Shown here in pieces: positions 47,209 through 56,507 of a DNA stretch of 64,000 bases. The stretch is from Natronocella acetinitrilica (GTDB lineage Bacteria > Pseudomonadota > Gammaproteobacteria > Nitrococcales > Aquisalimonadaceae). Each line of letters begins with the position of its first letter. The first letter of the stretch is position 1. The position numbers were made by a program, and so were the translations under genes. The notes under the pieces are model-generated. The model did not search any database. It was not told the DNA's origin and saw only the letters and a program-made list of their open reading frames with translations. The DNA is taken from assembly GCF_024170285.1 (NCBI RefSeq), contig NZ_JALJXV010000009.1:185860-249859 (forward strand), given 5' to 3'.

Positions 47209-47472
47209 CTACCGGATACCTTCATCCACCAGCGCCTGCCGCCAGTCCTTTTCCATCACCATCCTGAACCGCATGGGTTCATCCGGGCCCTCAATTAGCA
47301 GCGCCTTGAGCGCTTCCAGGTTATCGCCGTGGATGATCAGGTTGTCGTCTAACGAGGGCTTTTGCCCCTTGGCGGGCAGGGATTTGTCCGGCACCACCTG
47401 CAATTCACAAAACGGCACCCCGAGATGGTGGGAATAGACAAACTGCTTGCCCTTGAATTCCAGCGTTGGCAT
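47209..47472 (-). pseudogene. DNA methyltransferase (type III Mod-like) remnant
   Basis: An intact 87-residue frame whose first about 58 residues match the N-terminus of site-specific adenine methyltransferases, including SLDDNLIIHGDNLEALKALL (start of the SAM-binding fold, but without the DPPY catalytic motif). It then jumps to a short unrelated or C-terminal tail (EGPDEPMRFRMVMEKDWRQ). This looks like an in-frame internal deletion. Its ATG overlaps the OLD stop by one base (TAATG), so it is translated with OLD. No methylation activity is expected. Confidence 0.6.
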
Positions 47473-49256
47473 TAAATACTCCTGATCCAGTCAAAGCACG
47501 CCTTGAAGGCGGGCATCTGTTGTTCAATTTCGGCCGCGCTCATATCGCGCAGCCGTTGTTCTTGTTTGATAATGGCGTCTTCGCCCTTGTCGTCGGTGCC
47601 GGTCACCTGCTCGATACAACCCTCGCGCCAAGTCCACACGCGATGGGCCTGCAGGACGTGTTGGGCCTGCTCAGCCAGGCTCTCGCCTTCGGCGTCGGCG
47701 GCGAACAGAGCCCAGGTATCGGCGGCCATGCGCCCGTTGACTTTATCGTTCTTGGGCAGGCCGTTGTCGTGCAGCGCGCAGCCGTTATTGGTTTGCAGGC
47801 GCGCCAGCGCGGATTTTGCCTTGGTCAGGTCGTCCCCGTCCCGTGGTAATAGTCCGCCGGAACGGGCATGGGTATAGGCAAAATCCAGATCCACCACAGC
47901 ACAAGCGGCAATGCCCATGGCGGCAATGACCGGCAACGCCTTGGGGATATTGCCGCAGCCGCCGACGGACACAAAGGCAATATGGTCAATATCCGGGGTG
48001 GTGCCGTAAAGCCGCTCGTAAACCAGCGGCAGCAGGCGTCCGTCCGTCTTGCCCTCGCAAATCACCACCCTGTTGGCAAAGTAGATCTCGGCCAGGTTGC
48101 CCAGCTCGAACAGGGTGCGCGACTGGCTTTCGGCGTTGCTCAGCGCCTCCTCCACCGCTTGGCGCAAAGGCTTCTGGGTGGTCGCGCCGGCTTCTGCGGT
48201 TTTGCCCACGATCACGGTATCGGCGGCGTTGTCGCGGCTGAGCATCAGCGGGGAGTGAGTGGAGAAAACAATCTGAAACCCGGCCTCGGCGAGATGGGCT
48301 AGCGCCTGCCGCAAGCGCCGAACCCCCTGGGGATGCAAATACAACTCCGGCTCGTCGATCAACAGCAGGCGGCGCGCCGGGCGGTTGTCGTCCTCCTTGC
48401 GGGTCTCCGCGAGATAGCGAATCAGCGCCATCTGAATGGCCCGCTGAGCCCCCGTACCCATCTGGTCAAAACGCCGCCGGTCGCCGGTGGTTTTGTCGGT
48501 GACATGCAGATCCCCTGCCTTGAAGAACTCCTTGACATCGACTACCTGCAAATCCAGATCAAGCGCCAGACCGGGGAAGAAGTGGGTGAGCGCGTCGGTG
48601 GCATCGGTGTCGAACTGCTGCAAATGATCAGACCGGTTATCGCCATCGGCGGTCAGTACATGGCGAATCGTCTCAAGCGCTGTGTTCAACTCGGCGTGAG
48701 CCGCCAACAGCGGCCCCATGATTTCATCCAGCAGGCCTTTGATAGTCGTACCGGCCTTGGCCTTGCCCAGATCCTCGCCGAGATCGTGCATGGCCTGCAC
48801 CACCAGTGGTTCCGGCAGCAAAACCGACACGGCCTGGGGCAATCCCGTCGGGTAATCGCGCCAATGCTCCGGCAATTCGTCGCCGTGGCACTGCTCTGTA
48901 TCCCACACTTCCGTCTTCACGGCGTTCTTTCCCGTGCCGTTGGCAATCACTCGAATCCACAACCGGCCATTGCGGCAATAGGGCTCAATGGCCCTGCGAT
49001 GCTTCTGCTCGGGAATGCGATCCAATATCGCCTCACTGATACCATCAATAGAGGCCGCGACTTCAATCGGTGATTTGGGATCGGCAAAATCGGCGAGAGA
49101 CAGCGCCTTTGGTCTCAACACCCATTCGATGGCTTGAAGAATAGTGGACTTGCCGGTGTTGTTCTGCCCCACCAGCGGTGTATAGCCCTCGAGTGGCAGC
49201 GACACATCACGACAAGCTCGGAAATTCTTTATGACAAGGTGGCTAAGGCGGTGCAT
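47472..49256 (-). CDS. OLD-family ATP-dependent endonuclease
   Basis: A 594-residue ABC-type ATPase with a C-terminal TOPRIM nuclease. Walker A is VGQNNTGKST (29-38), the signature/Walker B region reads LLLIDEPELYLHP, and the H-loop is FSTHSPLMLSR. The TOPRIM part has VVICEGKTDGRLL and ACAVVDLDFAY. OLD nucleases act in phage defence, alone or as GajA of Gabija; no GajB helicase is adjacent. It lies in the cassette-like region between attC-like sites, coupled to a methyltransferase remnant. Confidence 0.85.
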   Translation of the reverse strand: MHRLSHLVIKNFRACRDVSLPLEGYTPLVGQNNTGKSTILQAIEWVLRPKALSLADFADPKSPIEVAASIDGISEAILDRIPEQKHRRAIEPYCRNGRLWIRVIANGTGKNAVKTEVWDTEQCHGDELPEHWRDYPTGLPQAVSVLLPEPLVVQAMHDLGEDLGKAKAGTTIKGLLDEIMGPLLAAHAELNTALETIRHVLTADGDNRSDHLQQFDTDATDALTHFFPGLALDLDLQVVDVKEFFKAGDLHVTDKTTGDRRRFDQMGTGAQRAIQMALIRYLAETRKEDDNRPARRLLLIDEPELYLHPQGVRRLRQALAHLAEAGFQIVFSTHSPLMLSRDNAADTVIVGKTAEAGATTQKPLRQAVEEALSNAESQSRTLFELGNLAEIYFANRVVICEGKTDGRLLPLVYERLYGTTPDIDHIAFVSVGGCGNIPKALPVIAAMGIAACAVVDLDFAYTHARSGGLLPRDGDDLTKAKSALARLQTNNGCALHDNGLPKNDKVNGRMAADTWALFAADAEGESLAEQAQHVLQAHRVWTWREGCIEQVTGTDDKGEDAIIKQEQRLRDMSAAEIEQQMPAFKACFDWIRSI

Positions 49257-49323
49257 CCATACCTCTGTTTTTGTTCTGATTCATCGCGTTGAGAGTCACA
49301 TCCACGCTACAATATTGGGCCGC

Positions 49324-49407
49324 ACATAACGCCGCCAGCACGCGGGGCTTTGTAGTGAAGGCGAAGCCTCAACGGAAAAGCCGTCGCTGTGCCTGGCCTT
49401 GTTAACT
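49324..49407. other. attC-like site b
   Basis: An 84-bp imperfect inverted repeat bounded by ACATAAC and GTTAACT, with paired arms (GCCAGCACGCG against CGCTGTGCCTGGC). The stop codon TAA of the gamma-glutamylcyclotransferase-like gene lies inside its outer box, the classical layout of a cassette gene followed by attC when read on the minus strand. Confidence 0.65.
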
Positions 49408-49896
49408 GTGTATGGCACGTTGCTTTGTATCCCTTTCTTTATCGCTATCCTCGACAGCTTCAACTGAAGTGATTTTTGAATCAATGTAGTCCTGCGGAAG
49501 TGATGCCTCTCTAGTACCTACAAGAACGTGATTTACATACCAAGAGTACGGTTTTAAGCTTTTATCGATATTGGTAGCAACGTAGGTTGTAGCAGTTACT
49601 GAAGTTCCATCATGTGCCGTTACCGTTACTTCTTTTGCTTCGTACCCATATCCAAGACCTTCAGCCTTGTCTAAAGCAGACTTCTCAGCCGGATCAATTT
49701 TGAATAAGACCCCATAAATAACATTCACTGAATCAGCTGTGAAAAATGCATCGCATTTCCCTGAGCCGTCTTTGCTCGACTTGTGGAATCTCAAGTCATG
49801 CTGCTTAAGAGTGAAGCGACCAAGTATCTCAGCACTTTGAACTCTTTCCCTTAATCGAGAAAGTGACATGTTCGATCCATATGCGAAGTAGTACAT
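49402..49896 (-). CDS. Gamma-glutamylcyclotransferase (GGCT/AIG2)-like protein
   Basis: A 164-residue protein with the GGCT fold start MYYFAYGSNMS, where YGSN binds the gamma-glutamyl group. A catalytic-type Glu is found in LDKAEGLGYGY. Family members cleave gamma-glutamyl amines or peptides to 5-oxoproline. GC content is clearly lower than in the flanking chromosome. It sits between two attC-like sites, so it is a likely mobile gene cassette. Confidence 0.85.
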   Translation of the reverse strand: MYYFAYGSNMSLSRLRERVQSAEILGRFTLKQHDLRFHKSSKDGSGKCDAFFTADSVNVIYGVLFKIDPAEKSALDKAEGLGYGYEAKEVTVTAHDGTSVTATTYVATNIDKSLKPYSWYVNHVLVGTREASLPQDYIDSKITSVEAVEDSDKERDTKQRAIHS

Positions 49897-49909
49897 GACT
49901 CTCCTGAAC

Positions 49910-49966
49910 AGTTAACGATCGGGCTCAGCCGCCGCGTTAGCGGTCGGCTGCAGCGCCTTGTTAAGT
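49910..49966. other. attC-like site c
   Basis: A compact 57-bp hairpin with outer boxes AGTTAAC and GTTAAGT (GTTRRRY) and near-perfect inner arms (GCTCAGCCGCCGC against GCGGTCGGCTGCAGC) that leave two unpaired bases, as in folded attC sites. It directly follows the PLD-like gene read on the minus strand. This is the clearest of the three sites. Confidence 0.75.
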
Positions 49967-49974
49967 GTCCACAC

Positions 49975-50595
49975 TCACAACGGAGCGAGGTTCTCACTCA
50001 ACACTTCATCTCGCAATACGCGCAACCTATCCGGAATGGATACACCGCGATTGGCACGGGCGGAATAGGAGCTGCGAATCACCGGAGGAAAATCATCGCC
50101 ATTCTCATACACCGCACCGTCGAGCCATTGACCGAACCCGTGCGCACCCCGCGTCCAAAGTGCTACATCACACTCATTGTTGAATGGCACCGACGTTCCA
50201 AATGCCCTGCGAGTTACGTTGCTACTGCCAACAATCCCCAAAATACACTTACCGTTTCGCTCCAGAAGGAAAATCTTTGCATGCCAATTCATGCCCTTTT
50301 TGTAGTAGGCATCGACGCTGACACCGGCGGCCGCGAGACTATCCCGGAAAGCACGGTACCGTTCTCGCCAGCCGTAGTTATGAACTCCAACGGTAGTGAG
50401 TTTAATCGGATTCCTCACGAGAGCTGAAACGAACCCCGGTTCGGCCGACGCCCTGTAGCCGGATGATGTTTCCTCTTGGAAAAACCCAGAACACATAATC
50501 GCTCTGTCTCCGAGCCCCAAGGACAATGATTCGACAATACTGTCTCGGAAGAGATTCGGGACGTGCCTCCGTCGGAGAAAGATGGCTAGTGGCAT
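49975..50595 (-). CDS. PLD-like (HKD-type) domain protein, cassette gene
   Basis: A 206-residue protein resembling the single-domain phospholipase D-like nucleases found near restriction and defence genes. The HxK part of the motif is in NWHAKIFLLERNGK, followed by a GSSNVTRRAF segment, where the family places its Ser/Asn residues. It may be a nuclease or a structural partner. The true start could lie slightly upstream but no better start is seen. The stop abuts attC-like site c. Confidence 0.6.
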   Translation of the reverse strand: MPLAIFLRRRHVPNLFRDSIVESLSLGLGDRAIMCSGFFQEETSSGYRASAEPGFVSALVRNPIKLTTVGVHNYGWRERYRAFRDSLAAAGVSVDAYYKKGMNWHAKIFLLERNGKCILGIVGSSNVTRRAFGTSVPFNNECDVALWTRGAHGFGQWLDGAVYENGDDFPPVIRSSYSARANRGVSIPDRLRVLRDEVLSENLAPL

Positions 50596-50947
50596 GAACG
50601 ACGCACTCGTTCCACTTCACAGTGTATTCGACAGAATCGTTGATATTGGTGATATACGGATTCTGCATAGCACCGCTCATGGCCGTGATATACGGAAACG
50701 GGCGGCCGGTTGGAGCCAGCACGGTTGCTTGTGGCCATGGCAGGAAAGACTGCACGGCTGAAAAGGGAAGTGACATACGGCGGTTGGATTGATGCGTGGG
50801 TGCCCGAACAAGCGGGGGTGGCGTGGTGAGTTCTGTCCATCCTCTCCGTTGCTCCTCGCGTTTTTGTCTTTCCCTTACTGTCGCCGTTTAGCAACGTGAT
50901 GACAAGTCGCATTGCCGGGTTGATGGCTGATTTGGGGGCGGACGGCG
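50596..50947. other. 352-bp region without an evident gene
   Basis: It joins the accessory region to the core chromosome. It has a locally repeated GTGATATACGGA (about 50653 and 50688) and no attC match, tRNA or convincing reading frame. The overlapping minus frame (50402-50776) is probably a shadow. It may contain the promoter for the PLD-like gene. Confidence 0.4.
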
Positions 50948-53134
50948 TTAAAGCACGCCCATCTTGAGCACCGCCACGGCCAGGAACAGGGCGCCGGTGG
51001 CGGCGATCATGCCGCCGGCTAGACACTGAAGCCCCCTTGCCGCCACTGGTCCCAGACGGTTTACGCGCTCACCGCCGGCCATGCGGGCGACGCTGTCTCG
51101 TAGCACGCCCCGGATGCTGATTGCGGCAACCGCCGACACGCTCACGGTGATTGCGGTGCCAACGCCCATGGCCAGTGTGGCCAGTACGCCGGTGGGGAAC
51201 AGGCCCAGGGCCACCGTGAACAGCAGCAGCGCGAGGGCGCCGGAGCAGGGGCGCAGGCCGATGGCCATGATCATGGTGAAGCGGTGGGCGGCGTCGTCCT
51301 TGGCGTGGTGATGGTGGTGACCCGCCGCGCACTGACCGCACGCCGGTGCGCCCCGCATACCGCGCAGCAACATCATGGCGCCGAGTCCGATCACCAGCAT
51401 GTAGGCGATGGCTTCGATGGCGGCGGCCTGATCCAGCACCCGTACCATGGCCTGGTTCGCCAGCAGGAACAGGCCACCCACCACGAGTATGGCCGTCGTT
51501 GCCTGCATCATCGCCATCAGTGCAGATAGCGCGATGGCGCGGCCTGGTCGGGTGGGGTTGGCCATGAAGTAGCTCGCTACCACGATCTTGCCGTGTCCTG
51601 GTCCTGCGGAGTGGAGCAGGCCGTAGACGAAACCGATCAGCACCACCAGCAGCGTGCCGACGAGCCCTTCGCCCTGGACTGCGTTCAGGTGTGCCCGCAG
51701 CCAGTGATTGAGTTCGGATTGCGCTCTGGCGACCCGGCCCACCAGATCACTCACGCTGGTTACCGGCGGCAGGGAGGCGGTGGCGATGGGCGCACCGTCG
51801 GTGCTTGCCGTGGGTGGTTGCAGCGGTTCCGCCACGGCGAGTTCACGGCAGAGTTCCTCGGCGGCGTCGGGCGAGCCCCCGGGCAGCACGGTGGCCAGCA
51901 CCCGGCAGGTGTTGCCACCCGCGATGTTGCGAATCTGGTGCTCGGAAAACGGCTCCTCGCGCTGGCGCATGATGGTTGTCAGCACGTCCAGATGGCTCAC
52001 CTCGATCATCGGCGTGACCGAGCCGTCGTAATCCGAGCCGAAGGCGACGTGGCGGCTGGGGTCGTCCACGCCCATTTCGTCGGCAATCAACATGATGTGG
52101 GCCATGACGTCGGCGATGCGCCAGACGCTCGGCCCGACGGCCTGGGGCCAGTAGCCCACGGAGATCACGCCGTCGTTGGCGATGATGTAGCGGATGTCGT
52201 CATCGCTGAGGTTGCGGTCCGGGCGGCAGGGTTCTTCGCAGCCGGTGCGGATGCCGGTGTGGGAATTGGTGATGGGCTGGTCCACCAGGTTGGCGGTGTC
52301 GCGCAGGCCGGCTGGGCTGATGTGGGCAACATCCACCAGCATGCCCAGGCGGGCGGCGGTGGCCAGCGCCGTCATGCCATGCGAGGTGAGCCCGTAGCGA
52401 TCGTAACCCTCGCTGGAGCCCGAGAGGTTGTTGTCGAAGCGGTGGCTGGGCGCGAACATGCGCACGCCGGCATCGAAGAGTTCCTGTATGTCCGCTTCCA
52501 CGTCGGCATGCTCGGCGTCGGGGCCACCAATCCAGTGGCCACCCTCGATACCGATGAAGCCGCCGATCACGTTGTCGCCGTCGCGTCGGTCGGCAACCAG
52601 TTGCCGCAGGTCGTCGAAGGTTTCGAGCAGGCGCAATTCCGCGCCGGGGTGGTCGCGGGATTCCTCCACCGCCTCCTTGAAGCGGTCGATCTGATAGAAG
52701 GCCCGGGCGCGCAGGTCGAAGGCCGGGCGGCCCTGCATGAGCGAGAGCAGGGTGTTGGTGTCGATGCTGCGGCCACTGACATTGGTGCTCCAGGGCATGC
52801 GCAGCGGGCTCTTGGTGACGATGGTAAAGCCCTGCAGGCTGACGTTGCCCTCGGCCAGGCGGGGCAGGTCGGCGTGACCGAAGTAGGAGCGCTCAAGCAG
52901 GTTGCGCTCCCACTTGAGGGTGTCGGCGTGCATGTCGGCAATGAACATCGACTGGTGCAGCGCCCTGTCATCGTCGCCGGGCGTCGGCGCGTCGGGGTCG
53001 ACGCCGTAGGGGTTCATCATGCGGTCGTACTGGCCGGCCATGTAGTAGAGGCCGGATGCGTAGTTGGCATACACGTAGTAGCCGCCGGTAACCAGCGCCA
53101 GCAAAAAGACCAGCAGCAGACTTCGTTTCAGCAC
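50948..53134 (-). CDS. Fusion of M19 membrane dipeptidase and NicO/RcnA nickel-cobalt exporter
   Basis: A 728-residue single frame. A GTG at 53134 with AGGAGG upstream gives a short N-terminal membrane anchor. Residues about 60-425 are a peptidase M19 (renal dipeptidase) domain with the zinc-site elements ADMHADTLKW, GIEGGHWIG and VDVAHIS. After a Pro/Ala-rich linker, residues about 480-728 are a NicO/RcnA-type transporter: LLHSAGPGHGKIVVASYF, a His-rich loop (GHHHHH), and GLRPCSGALALLLF. Both halves look intact. M19 enzymes are zinc-dependent and NicO proteins move Ni/Co/related ions; the fusion could link metal export to a surface hydrolase. I do not know it as a described architecture. Confidence 0.85.
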   Translation of the reverse strand: MLKRSLLLVFLLALVTGGYYVYANYASGLYYMAGQYDRMMNPYGVDPDAPTPGDDDRALHQSMFIADMHADTLKWERNLLERSYFGHADLPRLAEGNVSLQGFTIVTKSPLRMPWSTNVSGRSIDTNTLLSLMQGRPAFDLRARAFYQIDRFKEAVEESRDHPGAELRLLETFDDLRQLVADRRDGDNVIGGFIGIEGGHWIGGPDAEHADVEADIQELFDAGVRMFAPSHRFDNNLSGSSEGYDRYGLTSHGMTALATAARLGMLVDVAHISPAGLRDTANLVDQPITNSHTGIRTGCEEPCRPDRNLSDDDIRYIIANDGVISVGYWPQAVGPSVWRIADVMAHIMLIADEMGVDDPSRHVAFGSDYDGSVTPMIEVSHLDVLTTIMRQREEPFSEHQIRNIAGGNTCRVLATVLPGGSPDAAEELCRELAVAEPLQPPTASTDGAPIATASLPPVTSVSDLVGRVARAQSELNHWLRAHLNAVQGEGLVGTLLVVLIGFVYGLLHSAGPGHGKIVVASYFMANPTRPGRAIALSALMAMMQATTAILVVGGLFLLANQAMVRVLDQAAAIEAIAYMLVIGLGAMMLLRGMRGAPACGQCAAGHHHHHAKDDAAHRFTMIMAIGLRPCSGALALLLFTVALGLFPTGVLATLAMGVGTAITVSVSAVAAISIRGVLRDSVARMAGGERVNRLGPVAARGLQCLAGGMIAATGALFLAVAVLKMGVL

Positions 53135-53265
53135 GTGGCGATGTCCTCCTGGTGAACCCTTGAGCTTGATTCGTCGCACCGCAGCATCGTTACATACTGT
53201 GGTGGGCAAGGCGGCTCTGTCCAATCAGGGTCGACGCCCGGGCGGCGACTGTCCATACTGGGGCT

Positions 53266-54561
53266 TTGCAGCTCGGTGGCGTCGCAGGCCGGGCATCCAA
53301 TCATTCCATCATCGATTCCACCAGACACGGGGGCGGTTTGCAGGCAGCGGAGACCACCACTGCCGCAGTCGACACGCCGCGGGCCGCCTCATCGCGACTG
53401 CCGGTGCTGGACGTGCTGCGCGGGATGGCCATCCTCGGCATCCTGCTGATGAACATCCAGTCCTTCGGCCGGCTGTCTCCGGAGTACCTGAACCCCAAGG
53501 CCCTGGGCGACCCGCAGACCCTCGACTGGATTGTCTGGCTGATCAATCACCTGATTGCCGACGAAAAGTTCATCTCCATTCTCACGCTGCTGTTCGGTGC
53601 CGGTTTCCTGCTGATGGCGCAGAATTCACGGGACAACCGTGTGGATTTCGAGCGCAAGTTCCGCCGGCGCATGCTCTGGTTGTTCATCTTCGGGATGGTT
53701 CACGCCATTGTGCTGTGGCCGGGGGATATTCTGGCGGCCTATGCGATTTGCGGCCTGGTGGCCATGCGGTTTCGCGATCGGTCGCCCGCCGAGCTCATCG
53801 CCATCGGCCTGTCGCTGTTCGCGGGAGCGATGATCCTGTGGATGCTGATGAGCGCCGTCATGCTCTACCTGGTGCCCGCCGACACGCAGGAATGGATGGT
53901 GCAGCGGTACTGGACGCCCTCAGCCGAGGTGATCGACGACGAGGTGGAGCGGCTCACCACGGGCTGGTTCGCCGCCGCCGGCGACCGGGCCGTCAATGCC
54001 GTCGGAGCCCAGGCGTGGATGCTCGTGTCGGAGCGGATCTGGCGAATGGTCGGCATGATGCTGATCGGCATGGCGCTGCTGAAGCTCGGGTTCCTGCGGG
54101 GAGAATGGTCCCTTGGCGCCTACCGGCGCATCTTCGTGTTGGGCGTGCTGATCGGTTTTCCGGTGATCATTGCCGGGCTGGCCTTCAACGAAGCAGTGGA
54201 GTGGGATTTCCGCTACTCATTCCTGCTCGGCCGTATCGCCAACCACTGGGGCAGTATCGCGGTGGCGATGGCCTGGGTTTCCCTGTTCATCTTTCTGGTC
54301 AAGTCCGATGCCCTGGCCTGGGCATGGCGCCGGCTGATACCGGTGGGGCGGCTGGCGCTCACGAATTACATCGGCCAGTCAGTGCTCTGTGCCACCGTCT
54401 TCTACGGCTTCGGTCTCGGCCTCTTCGGCCAGCTCGGCAATCTTGAGCTGATGGCGGTGGTGATCGGCGTCTGGGCGCTGCAGATCAGTTCCTCGGCGCT
54501 CTGGTTCCAGCATTTGGGCGCCGGTCCACTGGAACGCCTCTGGCGGCGGCTGGCACGCTAG
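53266..54561 (+). CDS. DUF418 family membrane protein
   Basis: A protein of about 430 residues with eight or more membrane helices. The family start reads RLPVLDVLRGMAILGILLMN and the C-terminal DUF418 block includes GRLALTNYIGQSVLC. The start is uncertain: TTG at 53266 or TTG at 53338 fits the frame, with no strong ribosome-binding site. The family function is unknown, perhaps acyl or lipid related. Divergent from the dipeptidase fusion. Confidence 0.82.
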   Translation: MQLGGVAGRASNHSIIDSTRHGGGLQAAETTTAAVDTPRAASSRLPVLDVLRGMAILGILLMNIQSFGRLSPEYLNPKALGDPQTLDWIVWLINHLIADEKFISILTLLFGAGFLLMAQNSRDNRVDFERKFRRRMLWLFIFGMVHAIVLWPGDILAAYAICGLVAMRFRDRSPAELIAIGLSLFAGAMILWMLMSAVMLYLVPADTQEWMVQRYWTPSAEVIDDEVERLTTGWFAAAGDRAVNAVGAQAWMLVSERIWRMVGMMLIGMALLKLGFLRGEWSLGAYRRIFVLGVLIGFPVIIAGLAFNEAVEWDFRYSFLLGRIANHWGSIAVAMAWVSLFIFLVKSDALAWAWRRLIPVGRLALTNYIGQSVLCATVFYGFGLGLFGQLGNLELMAVVIGVWALQISSSALWFQHLGAGPLERLWRRLAR

Positions 54562-54658
54562 CCGCAACTTTGTGCCGGCCCGCTAATCGGTATAATGCGG
54601 CGCAATTGAAGAGAACCAGACCCCCCGCGCACCCACGGCCAGGAGTTCCAGGGAATCA

Positions 54659-56341
54659 ATGAGCAAGCGTGAACTGCCCGCCGCCAGCAATTTCATCCGC
54701 AGTATCATCGACGAGGATCTGTCCCAGGGGCTCAATGACGGGCGCGTGGCGACGCGATTTCCGCCGGAGCCGAACGGCTATCTGCACATTGGCCACGTCA
54801 AATCCATCTGCCTGAACTTCGGCATTGCCGATGACTACAGCGGCAGCTGTAACCTGCGCTTCGACGACACCAATCCGGACAAGGAAAGCCCCGAGTTCGT
54901 GGCGGCCATCAAGGAAGATGTGCAGTGGATGGGCTTTGAATGGAAGCGGCTTTGTTTTGCCTCGGATTATTTCGAGCAGTTGTACGGCTTCGCGGAAGAG
55001 CTCATCAGCAAGGGCAAGGCCTACGTCTGTGATCTCAATGCCGGGGAAATCCGGGCCTATCGGGGCACACTCACCGAGCCGGGCCGCGACAGCCCTTATC
55101 GCGACCGGCCGGTGGAGGAGAATCTGGATCTGTTCCGCCGGATGCGCGCCGGCGAGTTCGAGGATGGCAGCCGGGTTCTGCGGGCGAAGATCGATATGGC
55201 CTCGCCGAACATCAACCTGCGCGATCCCACGCTCTACCGCATCCGCAAGGGGGCCACGCATCACCAGACGGGCGAGGCCTGGCCCATCTACCCGATGTAC
55301 GACTTCACGCATACCCTGTCCGATGCGCTTGAAGGCATCACCCATTCGCTGTGCACCCTGGAGTTCGAGGATCACCGGCCGCTCTATGACTGGTTCCTGG
55401 AGAACATCGAGGTCCCAACTCGCCCTCGCCAGTACGAGTTCGGGCGCCTGAATCTCGAATACACGGTGCTGAGCAAGCGGCGCCTCACCGAATTGGTTTC
55501 CCAGGGCATCGTCGATGGCTGGGATGACCCCCGGATGCCCACCATCGCCGGCATTCGGCGTCGCGGCTTCCCAGCCGAGGCCCTGCGCGATTTCTGCACC
55601 CGGATCGGCGTCACCAAGTCCGACGGTATGGTCGAAATGGCCATGCTCGAGAATTCCGTGCGCGAGGCACTGGACGCGGCGGCACCCCGCGCCATGGCGG
55701 TGCTGAACCCACTGCGCGTTGTGATCGACAACTACCCGGAAGGCAAGCGCGAGGAGTTGGTTGCGGCCAATCACCCCAAGGATGCGTCCATGGGAGAGCG
55801 CAACCTCACGTTCACGCGGGAGCTCTACATCGACCGCAACGATTTCATGGAACAGGCCCCCAACAAGAAGTACAAGCGGCTGACGCTGGGCGGCGAGGTC
55901 AGGCTGCGCAATGGTTACGTCATTCGTTGTGATGAGGCCGTGCGGAGCGAAGCGGGGGAGATCACCGAGCTGCGGTGCAGCTATGACCCGGCCACCCTGG
56001 GCGCCAATCCGGAGGGCCGCAAGGTCAAGGGCGTGATCCACTGGGTGTCTGCAGAAGTGGGCGTGGCGGCGGAAATTCGCTTGTACGATCGGTTGTTCAA
56101 CGTGCCAATCCCCGGCGCTGACGGCGACTGGACGCGGGATCTCAACCCCGAGTCCCTGGTGACCGTGCAAGGGATTGTCGAGCCATTCCTGGCGCAGGCA
56201 GAGCCGGAAACACGCTTTCAGTTCGAGCGAGAAGGTTATTTCTGTGTCGATAGTCGCGACAGCACACCGGAGCGTCCGGTCTTCAACCGTACCATCACTC
56301 TGCGGGACACCTGGGAGAAGATCAGCCAGCGAGCTGACTGA
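54659..56341 (+). CDS. glnS: Glutaminyl-tRNA synthetase
   Basis: A 560-residue class I aminoacyl-tRNA synthetase that charges tRNA-Gln. The HIGH motif is at 43-46 (YLHIGHVKS) after the family signature RFPPEPNG; the second motif is VLSKRRL near residue 271, the GlnRS version of KMSKS. The anticodon-binding beta-barrels fill the C-terminal half. All core residues are present, and length is normal. Confidence 0.98.
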   Translation: MSKRELPAASNFIRSIIDEDLSQGLNDGRVATRFPPEPNGYLHIGHVKSICLNFGIADDYSGSCNLRFDDTNPDKESPEFVAAIKEDVQWMGFEWKRLCFASDYFEQLYGFAEELISKGKAYVCDLNAGEIRAYRGTLTEPGRDSPYRDRPVEENLDLFRRMRAGEFEDGSRVLRAKIDMASPNINLRDPTLYRIRKGATHHQTGEAWPIYPMYDFTHTLSDALEGITHSLCTLEFEDHRPLYDWFLENIEVPTRPRQYEFGRLNLEYTVLSKRRLTELVSQGIVDGWDDPRMPTIAGIRRRGFPAEALRDFCTRIGVTKSDGMVEMAMLENSVREALDAAAPRAMAVLNPLRVVIDNYPEGKREELVAANHPKDASMGERNLTFTRELYIDRNDFMEQAPNKKYKRLTLGGEVRLRNGYVIRCDEAVRSEAGEITELRCSYDPATLGANPEGRKVKGVIHWVSAEVGVAAEIRLYDRLFNVPIPGADGDWTRDLNPESLVTVQGIVEPFLAQAEPETRFQFEREGYFCVDSRDSTPERPVFNRTITLRDTWEKISQRAD

Positions 56342-56373
56342 GTCCGGCGCCAGCATACAAGCACCCAAACATG

Positions 56374-56389
56374 TGTGCGCTAGCGCACA
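56374..56389. other. Perfect 16-bp palindrome after glnS
   Basis: TGTGCGCTAGCGCACA lies 33 bases after the glnS stop and 118 bases before the HDOD-GGDEF gene. It could be part of a transcript-end structure or a regulator site; no T-run follows. Confidence 0.35.
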
Positions 56390-56507
56390 TCTGGGGAAGC
56401 TGGTGCTTTTCTGCAAACCCGAGGCCGATTATAGTTCGAAGTCGAAATAATGAAGGCGTAAATGGGTCTGGCGCAGCCAGGGTCTGCCGAAAGAATGGGA
56501 GCCGCAG

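Noticed and set aside
47472..49256. Calling the OLD nuclease part of a Gabija system
   Set aside because: No GajB-type helicase gene is adjacent on either side.
51593..53155. Open frame of 520 codons on the plus strand
   Set aside because: Shadow of the M19/NicO fusion gene; composition is Gly/Ala/Val/His-biased with no recognisable motif.
53160..54446. Plus-strand frame of 428 codons overlapping the DUF418 gene
   Set aside because: Same strand, other frame; Arg/Gly-rich without membrane pattern, while the chosen frame matches DUF418.
54656..56416. Open frame of 586 codons on the minus strand
   Set aside because: It lies exactly opposite glnS, a certain gene; long antisense frames are common at this GC content and it shows no domain.
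56395..56450. A sigma-28 type promoter before the HDOD-GGDEF gene
   Set aside because: GCCGATTA resembles the -10 element but no matching -35 is found at the right distance.
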